DNA of 64,000 bases from Clostridiaceae bacterium (GCA_012840075.1 DUMC01000112.1:1-64000), one strand, 5' to 3'. Numbered from the stretch's first letter, positions 49,869 to 59,316 are shown. Numbers and translations are program-made. The notes: generated from the sequence alone by a model not told the origin.

Positions 49869-51158
49869 ATGGATAAGTATGGTCTTATTGGTAATGTAAG
49901 TGAAAAAGTTAATAAGGCTTATGAATATGCAAAAGATGTATATAACTCTTATGGAGTTAATACGGATGAGATCCTGGAAAAAATGAAAAGCATACGAATA
50001 TCACTTCATTGCTGGCAAGGTGATGATGTTGCAGGATTTGAAAAATTATCGGAAGGTGTTTCGGGTGGCGGAATAATGGCTACCGGAAATTATCCTGGCA
50101 GAGCTCGTAACGGAGATGAACTTAGACAGGATATCGAAAAGGCAATGGAGTTAATTCCCGGAAAACATAAAATCAACTTACATGCTATGTACGCAGAAAC
50201 AGGTAATACTTATGTTGAAAGAGATAAATTAGAAGTATCTCATTTTTCAAAATGGGTAGATTGGGCAAAATCCAAAGGGATTGGCATAGACTTCAACCCA
50301 ACCTTTTTTGCACATAAGATGGCAGACAGTGGTTTTACATTGTCCAACAAAGATAAAGCTATAAGAGAATTCTGGATAGAACATGGCAAGAGATGCAGAA
50401 AGATAGCTGCTGAAATAGGTAAAGAGCTTGGGATTCCTTGTGTTAATAATGTATGGATTCCGGATGGATCAAAAGATTTTACTGTAAGCCGCCTGGAGCA
50501 TAGATTAATATTAAAGGATGCTCTTGATGAGGTATTCAGTGAAAAATATGATAGAAACTATTTATTGGACGCAGTCGAAAGTAAATTATTTGGAATAGGA
50601 TCCGAAACTTATGTAGTTGGTTCTCACGAATTCTATATGAGTTATGCTTTAACAAGGGATGTTATGATATGCCTTGATGCTGGGCATTTTCACCCAACGG
50701 AAAGTATAGCCGATAAAATATCCTCCATTTTAAGTTTTAATAAGTCCCTATTGTTACACGTAAGCAGAGGTGTAAGATGGGACAGTGATCATGTAGTGGT
50801 TCTAAACGATGAAACTTTGGCAATTGCCCAGGAAATAAAGAGAAGCAACGCTTTTGACAAAGTTTATATCGCACTGGATTTCTTCGATGCCAGCATAAAC
50901 AGAATTACAGCTTGGGTAGTAGGCACTCGAGCAGCTTTAAAATCTATACTCATATCACTGCTTGAACCTACGGAACTGCTATTAAAAGAAGAATTGGCAG
51001 GTAACTTGGGCAATAGGTTAGCCTTAATGGAAGAACTAAAGACTCTTCCTTTTGGGGCAGTTTGGGATAAATTTTGCCTGGATAACAACGTACCTGTAGG
51101 AGCAGCTTGGCTGAATGATATAAAAGAATACGAAGAAAAAGTGCTGTCAAAGAGATAA
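49869..51158 (+). CDS. rhaA: L-rhamnose isomerase
   Basis: SLHCWQGDDVAGFE, SGGGIMATGNYPGRARN, WIPDGSKDFT, CLDAGHFHPTE, DHVVVLNDE. Confidence 0.95.
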   Translation: MDKYGLIGNVSEKVNKAYEYAKDVYNSYGVNTDEILEKMKSIRISLHCWQGDDVAGFEKLSEGVSGGGIMATGNYPGRARNGDELRQDIEKAMELIPGKHKINLHAMYAETGNTYVERDKLEVSHFSKWVDWAKSKGIGIDFNPTFFAHKMADSGFTLSNKDKAIREFWIEHGKRCRKIAAEIGKELGIPCVNNVWIPDGSKDFTVSRLEHRLILKDALDEVFSEKYDRNYLLDAVESKLFGIGSETYVVGSHEFYMSYALTRDVMICLDAGHFHPTESIADKISSILSFNKSLLLHVSRGVRWDSDHVVVLNDETLAIAQEIKRSNAFDKVYIALDFFDASINRITAWVVGTRAALKSILISLLEPTELLLKEELAGNLGNRLALMEELKTLPFGAVWDKFCLDNNVPVGAAWLNDIKEYEEKVLSKR

Positions 51159-51163
51159 ACAAT

Positions 51164-51291
51164 CAAAAGGGGACATTCCTCTTTTCAGATTAAAAAGGGA
51201 CATTTCCCAACATAAAAGGAATACCTCTTGCTAGAGAGGGATGTGTCCCTTTACCTTAATCCCTGTAACTCGAAGAGGTGTGTCCCCTAAC
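51164..51291. repeat. REP-like repeat cluster, family 3 (AAAAGGGGACATTCCTCTTTT)
   Basis: aaaaggggacattcctctttt, aaaagggacatttccc, gagagggatgtgtcccttta, gaagaggtgtgtcccct: forward copies then inverted copies. Confidence 0.85.
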
Positions 51292-51308
51292 CTTGAAAGG
51301 AGGATACC

Positions 51309-52361
51309 ATGTTTACCGAAAGCTTTACCCTACTGGCCAAACTATCACAAAGTGTGGGTACCCTGCCCCAGTATGTACAAGGCGGGGGTGGGAATACTTC
51401 TGTTAAAATAAATGATGAATTGATGGCTGTAAAAGCGTCTGGTTATAAATTGAAACAAATTACTGAAAATGAGGGTTTTGTAGTTGTTAATTATAAAAAA
51501 ATAAAAGAATATTACAATAATGTTGACCTTTCTTCAGATCTTGATTATGAAAAAGACAGTACCAGGTTTACAAGAGAAAATATCGTAAAATTTGAGGGAC
51601 TAAAAGAACTTCGTCCTTCTGTGGAAGCAGGTTTTCATTCTATCCTTAAAAAGTACGTAATACATACGCATCCTGTGTATGCTAATATCGTATGCTGCTC
51701 AACGGAAGGAGAAAGTCTGATGCATAAAATATTTTCCGGAGAAGAGAGGAATGTATTATGGATTCCTTACATAAATCCGGGCTTTTTCCTGACAATTAAA
51801 ATAAAAGAAGAGCTGGATAAATACAATGAAAAAAGTGAATATCCCGAGATAATTTTTATGGAAAACCATGGACTTATAGTTCATTCAGATAACTTGGAAG
51901 ATTGCATAAAGCTTCATGAAGAAGTCAACATGCGAATTAAAGATTATTTTAACATAAGGGAAGAATATCCTAAAATTGAAATTCTGCAAATTTTTGATGG
52001 TGTTTTGAGGAGCAATACTGAATACCTGGTTAATTATTTTAAAAATAAAAAAATAGAAAATGACTTTTTTGAAAAATATTCACTTTACCCGGATCAATTA
52101 GTTTATCTTAATGACAGTATTTCAATGGACGAAAATGTAAAGAATAAGCTCGTGATTAATACTGAAAAAGGAGAGTTAACTTATTACACAAATTACAATG
52201 AAGCTTTAACTATAGAAGAAACATTGCTGGGATATATTTATGTCATAGATAACATTCAAAAGTTAGGATTAAAAGTTAGATCAATGTCAGAAGAGGGGAT
52301 TAATTTTATTCGCAACTGGGAGAGCGAAAAATATAGAAAGAATCTAGCTAAGCAAATTTGA
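51309..52361 (+). CDS. Class II aldolase/adducin-domain protein (rhamnulose-phosphate aldolase-like)
   Basis: YVQGGGGNTSVKINDELMAVKASGYKLKQI, VIHTHPVYANIVCC, MENHGLIVHSD; adjacent to rhaA. Confidence 0.8.
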   Translation: MFTESFTLLAKLSQSVGTLPQYVQGGGGNTSVKINDELMAVKASGYKLKQITENEGFVVVNYKKIKEYYNNVDLSSDLDYEKDSTRFTRENIVKFEGLKELRPSVEAGFHSILKKYVIHTHPVYANIVCCSTEGESLMHKIFSGEERNVLWIPYINPGFFLTIKIKEELDKYNEKSEYPEIIFMENHGLIVHSDNLEDCIKLHEEVNMRIKDYFNIREEYPKIEILQIFDGVLRSNTEYLVNYFKNKKIENDFFEKYSLYPDQLVYLNDSISMDENVKNKLVINTEKGELTYYTNYNEALTIEETLLGYIYVIDNIQKLGLKVRSMSEEGINFIRNWESEKYRKNLAKQI

Positions 52362-52495
52362 AATATTTAGCAATTTTAAATATTTACAAGTTTAAGATAT
52401 TTAACAAGTTTAAAGTATTTAGCAAATTAAAATATTAATATTTAGCAAATTTAGAGTATTTAGCAGATTAAAATATTTGACAAATTTAAACATTT
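52351..52495 (+). repeat. 17-18-nt imperfect tandem array seeded in CDS 3' end
   Basis: agcaaatttgaaatattt / agcaattttaaatattt / acaagtttaagatattt / aacaagtttaaagtattt / agcaaattaaaatatt / agcaaatttagagtattt / agcagattaaaatattt / gacaaatttaaacattt; first unit contains the TGA. Confidence 0.88.
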
Positions 52496-52605
52496 AAATA
52501 ATAAAACATCAAATAAAAATATTAATCGGATTAAAATATTTGATTGAATTAAATATTTAAATATTTTAATAGTAAAAAATTGAAAAAGCAAAAAACAGGA
52601 AGTGA

Positions 52606-52648
52606 AAACCCTTGCCTTTGCGGTGAGACTTAAGAAAGGCAAGGGTTT
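52606..52648. terminator. Bidirectional terminator-like hairpin
   Basis: AAACCCTTGCCTTT ... AAAGGCAAGGGTTT, perfect 14-bp arms between convergent genes. Confidence 0.8.
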
Positions 52649-52692
52649 GCTATCAATATTCATTACTGCTGCCCATGTTACTGTCCACGCTA

Positions 52693-53568
52693 CTAGCATT
52701 TATTTTTGGAATAAAGGTAATTGTAAATAATTCCGTGCCTTATTTCATCAGTGATGATTTCTACCAGTTTATTGATTTGGGCTTTTTCATTTAAGACGGC
52801 AAGTATCTTCCTGTATTTTTGTACAGCCTTTTGTTCACCTAAAAGTGCATTTTTTAATCCATCGCAGTAGGATTTAGGCTTTTTAAACTCTTCGTTACTG
52901 GTTGCAGGAAGGTTTGAACCTATAAGCTCTTTATATAGATCTTTAAAGTAACCGAAATGTTTAACTTCATCTTCGCGTATACTTTTAATTAAATTTTTTT
53001 CTTCCTCATTAGGTGCAACGCTTATTAAGTATTCGTAGAATAGTCTGTCCTCAGATTCGCCTGATACGGCTTCTTTTATGAGGTTGACGGCTTCCTGAAG
53101 ATCTTTGGGGTTTATCATGGCTGTAGGTGAGCTTGTTGCATCGTTAATATTGAATACTGGCATATTATTTTGCAAATTATTCAACATATTTCCCATTAAA
53201 GGAATGTTACTCATAGGAATATTGCTAATTGGAACATTGTTCATTGGTCCGAAACTTGGAGATACGGGAAACATGTTATTGGAAACGGGAAAATTATAAA
53301 AATTCATAGGTAGATCATTAGGAATCATTCCACCTACCGTATCATCCTCCATACAATTGGCTTGCAGCAATGGATTTATATTAGCTTGTTGTATAGGGTT
53401 TGCTGCTACACCGGGCATAATGTTATATTGACCGGGCATCATCATACAAGGTGGCATATTAAAAGGGGACACATTAAAAGGTATGTTTGCGCCAGTATTA
53501 ACAGGTATGTTCATGTTTTGCTGTTGATTTTGGTATTTCTGATTTTGATCAAAAAAATTCATATGCAA
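52693..53568 (-). CDS. Met/Asn/Pro/Gln-rich N-terminus fused to ferritin-like domain (putative spore coat protein)
   Basis: MNFFDQNQKYQNQQQNMNIPVNTG... then EAVSGESEDRLFYEYLISVAPNEEEKNLIKSIREDEVKHFGYFKDLY...ALLGEQKAVQKYRKILA...EITDEIRHG. Confidence 0.75.
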   Translation of the reverse strand: MHMNFFDQNQKYQNQQQNMNIPVNTGANIPFNVSPFNMPPCMMMPGQYNIMPGVAANPIQQANINPLLQANCMEDDTVGGMIPNDLPMNFYNFPVSNNMFPVSPSFGPMNNVPISNIPMSNIPLMGNMLNNLQNNMPVFNINDATSSPTAMINPKDLQEAVNLIKEAVSGESEDRLFYEYLISVAPNEEEKNLIKSIREDEVKHFGYFKDLYKELIGSNLPATSNEEFKKPKSYCDGLKNALLGEQKAVQKYRKILAVLNEKAQINKLVEIITDEIRHGIIYNYLYSKNKC

Positions 53569-53747
53569 ACCTCCAATTTTTTTAACTTTATCTGCTACAT
53601 AAAGTATGCGGTTTTACTATATAGGTTTCCGGAATATATAATATTTTCTAAAATTATTCTACGAAGATTGCCATTTATATGTTACATTTAGACAGGAATT
53701 TACCCGGAAAGATTAATTACAAAAAGCGGTTTGCAGGAGGAACAACC

Positions 53748-53861
53748 ATGAGCTTAACTATGCAACAAATATGCTATAAAATACGGAAAAGATATGATAC
53801 TGCATGCGGACAAAATATGATACTGCGAAAAAGATGTTTCCCCTACAAACCGCTTTTTTAA
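53748..53861 (+). CDS. 37-aa basic Cys-containing small ORF inside a hairpin-bounded element
   Basis: AGGAGGAACAACC-ATG; MSLTMQQICYKIRKRYDTACGQNMILRKRCFPYKPLF*; arms AAAAAGCGGTTTG (53721) / CAAACCGCTTTTT (53846). Confidence 0.45.
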   Translation: MSLTMQQICYKIRKRYDTACGQNMILRKRCFPYKPLF

Positions 53862-53953
53862 GAAAATTAATCGTTATTTATAAGAGAATTATTTATTATT
53901 AATTTATTATTTAAGTACCAATATATCTCCTTTGATATAAAATATTACCTTCC

Positions 53954-54787
53954 CTATTCTTTGGCACAAATTATGGCAGCACCGGCTGCTGTGGCGTATT
54001 CAGCATGCTCAGGTATGTGAAATCTTACGTCAAAAATATTGCCCAGGTTATCAAATATATCTTTTGCTTGCGGTACATTAACAAGGTTTCCTGTCAACAC
54101 AACATCCTTGATGTTGTCTATACGTGTTGCGAAGACAGATAACATTCCTATAGTCTGAAATACAAGATTTATAATACCAAGTGCTATATCAGCTCTGGTA
54201 GCCAAGTCGCTTATTTTACCGAAATTCGAAGCAGTAGTATCGGGAGGAAGTACACCTACGGACGAGTCCATTGATATATCTTTTATTGTGAGATCGATAT
54301 TGGCAAGATTCCCACCGTGTGCAGTTTCAATAAGATCATCAAAACTTCTTACATTTAACATTCTATTTGACAACCCAAGGAGGGTTCCTCCTCCCACGCC
54401 TGTACCGCCCATGTGTTTAACTTCATTGTAACTTGCAGAAACAAAAGCGGTACCGGTTCCCATACTTACAATAATGGCTTTTTCAAGTCCGCTTAGAAAC
54501 AATCCCCCTATGCCGATGGCTCGAAACTCATCGACTTTTCCCGTAGGTATTCCGTACAGGTTATCAGTTATAAAAGATGAACCTACACCTGTTATTTTGA
54601 CCTTTTCAATATCATTGAGAGACAATTTATTGACACTTAAAAACTTGCCGAATGCACCATAAACCGATGAAACAGGATCTGCTGCTTTAACAAGCATTGG
54701 GCTGAATATTTTATTGTTGTCAAGACCGACAATTTTTGTTGTACTGCCACCAATATCTATACCTATAATTTTCCCCATATTAAACAC
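53954..54787 (-). CDS. coaW: Type II pantothenate kinase
   Basis: GKIIGIDIGGSTTKIVGL, MGTGTAFVS, HMGGTGVGGGTLLGLS. Confidence 0.85.
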   Translation of the reverse strand: MFNMGKIIGIDIGGSTTKIVGLDNNKIFSPMLVKAADPVSSVYGAFGKFLSVNKLSLNDIEKVKITGVGSSFITDNLYGIPTGKVDEFRAIGIGGLFLSGLEKAIIVSMGTGTAFVSASYNEVKHMGGTGVGGGTLLGLSNRMLNVRSFDDLIETAHGGNLANIDLTIKDISMDSSVGVLPPDTTASNFGKISDLATRADIALGIINLVFQTIGMLSVFATRIDNIKDVVLTGNLVNVPQAKDIFDNLGNIFDVRFHIPEHAEYATAAGAAIICAKE

Positions 54788-55549
54788 TCCTAATAATTGG
54801 TATTCTGAAATTACAATTAGTATTTATTTAATTACTATATTTATGTAAATACTCTTTAAATTATTTAAAATCTTTAATTCATATAAAATCACTTAAGCGC
54901 TTTTATACTCACATTACTATGTGAGTTGTTGCTTTCCTTGTAAATATTAGGATACAACATTTTAGTGTGTATAGCAAAAATGTAATTATTTATAAATATA
55001 AAGTTTTATATAAAATATGTATTATCTGTATAAATATTCGTTGTACTGTATATTTATAATATAATAGCACCATTGCATATTATTGTAAATAGTACTAAAA
55101 AATTTTTAAATTTAAAAATCCGCATATGACATAATATTACAAAAAACTAAATGTTTTTTCAATAAAATTAAGTTTTAATATTGTATAATAAAAAAATGAT
55201 ACAACATAAAAGAAGCAATATACATGCTGAAAATGCATTATAACCCAAGCATGCATTATATTTTTATTCGTAAATTTGTGTAAATGTTTGTAAATGATAT
55301 AATTGCAAATATACATAATTTACGAGTAAATATGTTGCTTTGCCGGATAAAACTATATATAACTGTATATAACTGTAACTTAATAATATTTAAAATAATT
55401 TAAAATAATTCTAAAATTAAATAATTTAAAATAATTCTAAATAATCTTAAATAATTTTAAAGTGATTTGTAGTTTAGCATAAAACATATTTGCTTTATTA
55501 AAAAATTAAGTTATTTAATAAACTTTAATAAATAGGAGACGTAATCAAT

Positions 55550-56911
55550 ATGAAACCAAAAGAATTGCTTTTTAAAGTTTTAAAACACGAAGAAACAGAA
55601 AGAGCAGCATGGGTACCTTTTGCAGGGGTACATGCGGGAAAATTGGTAGGTTATAGCGCAGATGAAATTTTAAAAGACGGTGATAAATTATTTGAAGCCC
55701 TCAAAGCAGTTAATAAACTATATAAACCTGACGGACAACCCATAGTTTTTGATCTCCAGTTGGAGGCTGAATGCCTGGGGTGTGATTTGATTTGGGCGAA
55801 AGATGCTCCTCCTTCAGTAGCAACCCATCCCCTTGAGGAACAAGCAACAGTTCCATGTTTATGTACAATTCCTACGGAAGAAGACGGCCGTTTACCAATG
55901 GTTTTAGACGTAATGCGCAGAATGAAAAAAGAGGTAGGAGATACTACAGCTTTATATGGCTTAATCTGCGGACCTTTCACTTTGGCTTCTCATCTTCGCG
56001 GAAATAATATTTTTATGGATATGTATGATGATGATCAGTACGTAAAAGATCTGCTTGAGTATTGTTGCCAGGTAGGCAAGAGAATGGCTGAATATTATGT
56101 AAATGCCGGTATGGATGTTATTGCTGTAGTTGACCCCTTGATTTCACAAATATCTTCGGCACATTTTGAAGAGTTTATGCATGATCCTTTCACGGAGCTT
56201 TTTGATACAATAAGAGAATTAGGAGCATTTTCTTCCTTCTTTGTCTGTGGAAATGCTTCGAGAAATATAGAAGTAATGTGCAAGACAAATCCTGATTCCA
56301 TATCAGTAGATGAAAATGTGGATCTTGTAGCGGCAAAGAAAATTACAGACAAGTACAATATTGCAATTGGAGGAAATATACCTCTTACCTCAATAATGCT
56401 TCATGGTACCCAACAAGATAACATGAAATATGTTGTAGACCTCCTGGACAGCATAGACAATAAGAAGAATCTAATCATAGCGCCTGGATGCGATATGCCA
56501 TATAATGTGCCGATTGAGAATGCCATTGGTGTATCTCAAGCAGTGTTGCACCTTGACGAAACCCGTAAAATGGTTGAAAATTACACATCCCAGGAATTGG
56601 ACATTGATGTGGAACTTCCTGATTACGATAACTTAACTAAACCTCTTGTAGAGGTATTTACTTTGGATTCAGCAACATGTGCGGCTTGCACATATATGAT
56701 GAGGGCAGTCCTTGAGGCAAAGGAAAAATTTGGTGATGCAATTGATATTGTAGAATATAAATTTACCTTAAAGGAAAATATTGCAAGATGTAAAAAGATG
56801 GGTGTAAAGAACCTACCTTCAATTTATATTAACGGGCAGCTTAAATTTTCATCTATAATTCCAAGCAGGGAAGAGCTTGAAAAGGCAATAACTGAACAAA
56901 TGAAACACTAA
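55550..56911 (+). CDS. Uroporphyrinogen decarboxylase-family (corrinoid methyltransferase-like) protein with C-terminal thioredoxin-like domain
   Basis: URO-D-like body (AWVPFAGVHAG, YGLICGPFTLASHLRG) plus C-terminal VFTLDSATCAACTYMMRAV...NLPSIYINGQLKFSSIIPS. Confidence 0.82.
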   Translation: MKPKELLFKVLKHEETERAAWVPFAGVHAGKLVGYSADEILKDGDKLFEALKAVNKLYKPDGQPIVFDLQLEAECLGCDLIWAKDAPPSVATHPLEEQATVPCLCTIPTEEDGRLPMVLDVMRRMKKEVGDTTALYGLICGPFTLASHLRGNNIFMDMYDDDQYVKDLLEYCCQVGKRMAEYYVNAGMDVIAVVDPLISQISSAHFEEFMHDPFTELFDTIRELGAFSSFFVCGNASRNIEVMCKTNPDSISVDENVDLVAAKKITDKYNIAIGGNIPLTSIMLHGTQQDNMKYVVDLLDSIDNKKNLIIAPGCDMPYNVPIENAIGVSQAVLHLDETRKMVENYTSQELDIDVELPDYDNLTKPLVEVFTLDSATCAACTYMMRAVLEAKEKFGDAIDIVEYKFTLKENIARCKKMGVKNLPSIYINGQLKFSSIIPSREELEKAITEQMKH

Positions 56912-57077
56912 AATAAAATGCTAAAAATAAACAATGGAATAAAGCAATGAAATAAAACGGAATTCTAAATTGAAACACTAAAAATGAAATTTTAGCGATT
57001 AAACATTTATAATAAAACAATTAGTGTAATTAAACAATTAATAAAATTATTAACGAGGAAAATGAAGGGATAAAATC

Positions 57078-58058
57078 ATGACAAAATTATTCTTGATTAC
57101 CGGATTCTTGGGATCAGGAAAAACCACTTTTTTGAAAAATTTTGTTAAACTTTTTCCAAAGGATGAAATTGCTATTATAATAAACGAATTCGGTAAGGAG
57201 GGGATAGATGCCAAGCTTCTATCCTCTCTTAAAATTTCTATTTCAGAAATAGTAAATGGCTCGATTTTCTGTGTTTGCAGGTTGGAACAATTTAAGCAAA
57301 CACTAAAAGAAGTTATTGAAAAACAGCCGGACATTGTCATTGTAGAAACTTCAGGATTATCAGACCCTACCGGTATCAGGGATATTCTGTCTTCCGAAGA
57401 ATTTAGGGACATTCAATATATGGGCAGCATCTGCCTTGTTGATGCTTTGAATTTAAAGAAAGTATATTCGACTGCGAGGGTATGCAAAGCACAAATAGCA
57501 ACCAGTGATATTGCGGTTATAAATAAAACCGATATTGCAAGTGCGGATGAAATTGAAAATTGCAAAGAGATTTTAAAAACACAAAAACCAAATATAAGGA
57601 TCTTTGAAACCTCCTTTGGATACATCAAGCCAGAATGGATAGATGATATGACCGAGCTGAAGCCTGATACTGATATGGATTTGTTACAAGCCGATACTGA
57701 CACAAATTCGCTTCAATATATGAAAAACGTTAAAACCCGGGACATAACTCTGCAAAAATACTTAATTTTGGTTAAGGATACTTTTACGTATCAAAGATTT
57801 ATTCAATTCATAAAGATGTTCGTGGAAGATACTTATAGAATCAAAGGGTTTGTCTCTATTGGCGGAGAAATATATTTGGTGGATTGTGTAAGCAATATGA
57901 TTAAGGTTGAAAAACATGATATAGCAGATTCAAATAACTCAAATATTGTTCCCGGTAGAATTGTTGTTTTGTCAGGTAAGGGCATGCCTACCCGAAAAAG
58001 CATCAAGGATGCAGTCAGCTTATATCACAATGATGTAATTAGTTTCATGCAAAATTAG
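57078..58058 (+). CDS. CobW/G3E-family GTPase
   Basis: LITGFLGSGKTTFLKNF (Walker A), IVETSGLSDP, INKTD. Confidence 0.9.
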   Translation: MTKLFLITGFLGSGKTTFLKNFVKLFPKDEIAIIINEFGKEGIDAKLLSSLKISISEIVNGSIFCVCRLEQFKQTLKEVIEKQPDIVIVETSGLSDPTGIRDILSSEEFRDIQYMGSICLVDALNLKKVYSTARVCKAQIATSDIAVINKTDIASADEIENCKEILKTQKPNIRIFETSFGYIKPEWIDDMTELKPDTDMDLLQADTDTNSLQYMKNVKTRDITLQKYLILVKDTFTYQRFIQFIKMFVEDTYRIKGFVSIGGEIYLVDCVSNMIKVEKHDIADSNNSNIVPGRIVVLSGKGMPTRKSIKDAVSLYHNDVISFMQN

Positions 58059-58599
58059 CTAATAATTTTAACTAGATATTGTAATTAATTAGTTAATTAG
58101 CCAATTAATTAATTAATCTCAAATCGATTCATATAGCAATTAATATAATTTAATTTTATATATATTCGCATAGGATTTGGTTCATTTAAATTCAGTTTTT
58201 CATGAAGAATAGATTTCTTGCCAACATGTAACACAAATCCCCCTTCATGAATAATATGGTATGGAGTAAGCAAAGTGCTTAAATTTAACTACTTGGAGAA
58301 GTCGGAATAGGCGTTATAATAGGGCGGTAACCGGTATGACGTACCGGTTACCGGAACATATTTGTCCGAGAGCGGAATTATCATTTAAAACTCTATACTG
58401 CAGATGCTAAATTTACAAATGTTACAAACGATACTAAATATTTTTAAATGTTACATTGTGTCAAGTGTAACAAATGCTGCATTTCCGAACTAGAGCTATA
58501 TTATCGAACACGGCACAACCGAAGGCGGCATTATTAAATGCAGGAATATCAAAATGCATTATTATCAAAAATCATATTAAGTGAGAGGGGGATTTTTAT

Positions 58600-58728
58600 A
58601 TGACAGAAGAAAGAATGGGATACGGTTGTGGATACGGTAGAGAATGGATATGGTGGATCATTATTATTATCATAATTATCTGCTTGTTCTGCCCGGGCAT
58701 ATTCGGCGGCTATGGATACAGGGAATAA
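58600..58728 (+). CDS. 42-aa Gly/Tyr-rich single-TM small protein (YjcZ-like appearance)
   Basis: MTEERMGYGCGYGREWIWWIIIIIIIICLFCPGIFGGYGYRE*; GAGAGGGGG upstream. Confidence 0.65.
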   Translation: MTEERMGYGCGYGREWIWWIIIIIIIICLFCPGIFGGYGYRE

Positions 58729-58821
58729 TCGAAGAACAAGTGAATAAAGCAAAAGAATAAATAAAAAAGCAAGTAAATGATTGAAACAAGTGAATAATTG
58801 AAAGAAATTGCATATCAAATG

Positions 58822-58860
58822 AAAAAATCCAATGCAAAATTTGAGCATTGGATTTTTTTT
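58822..58860 (+). terminator. Rho-independent terminator
   Basis: AAAAAATCCAATGC-aaaatttga-GCATTGGATTTTTTTT. Confidence 0.9.
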
Positions 58861-58932
58861 ATGAGAAATTTGTTGCTTCGCAATTTACATAAGTATCAGT
58901 TACAAATATCAGTTATTAAATATTAATAAAGT

Positions 58933-58968
58933 AAAATCCGAGGGGATGGAATAATCTCCTCGGATTTG
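58933..58968. terminator. Terminator-like hairpin
   Basis: AAATCCGAGGggatggaataatctCCTCGGATTT. Confidence 0.65.
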
Positions 58969-59026
58969 TGATTTAGTAATTGAATATTGTTATATTTTAG
59001 AGTTTGAATTATATTAATCTCCAGCG

Positions 59027-59143
59027 TTAATCTCTGAATACACCGCCACATCTTCCACACCAGAAGAGGAGCAGGAAGAGGATTATAAACCAGAGGATGG
59101 TATCATTATCGAAAATATCCCCTAAAATTCCCTTATTTGACAT
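59027..59143 (-). CDS. 38-aa single-TM small protein
   Basis: AAAGGAGAG RBS; MSNKGILGDIFDNDTILWFIILFLLLFWCGRCGGVFRD*. Confidence 0.65.
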   Translation of the reverse strand: MSNKGILGDIFDNDTILWFIILFLLLFWCGRCGGVFRD

Positions 59144-59211
59144 ATGGTTTATACTCTCCTTTCTACATTTATTTTATTAACATTTTAATTAACTTTAACT
59201 TTCATTAACTT

Positions 59212-59316
59212 TTACTCTTCTCTGAAATCAAATCTTCCAAAACCGAAGAACAAAATTAGGAATACAATTATGAAGAATAATATTTCACTGTTGCCACCAA
59301 AGATGCCTTTACCCAT
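59212..59316 (-). CDS. 34-aa single-TM small protein
   Basis: AAGGAAAGGGGG RBS; MGKGIFGGNSEILFFIIVFLILFFGFGRFDFREE*. Confidence 0.65.
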   Translation of the reverse strand: MGKGIFGGNSEILFFIIVFLILFFGFGRFDFREE

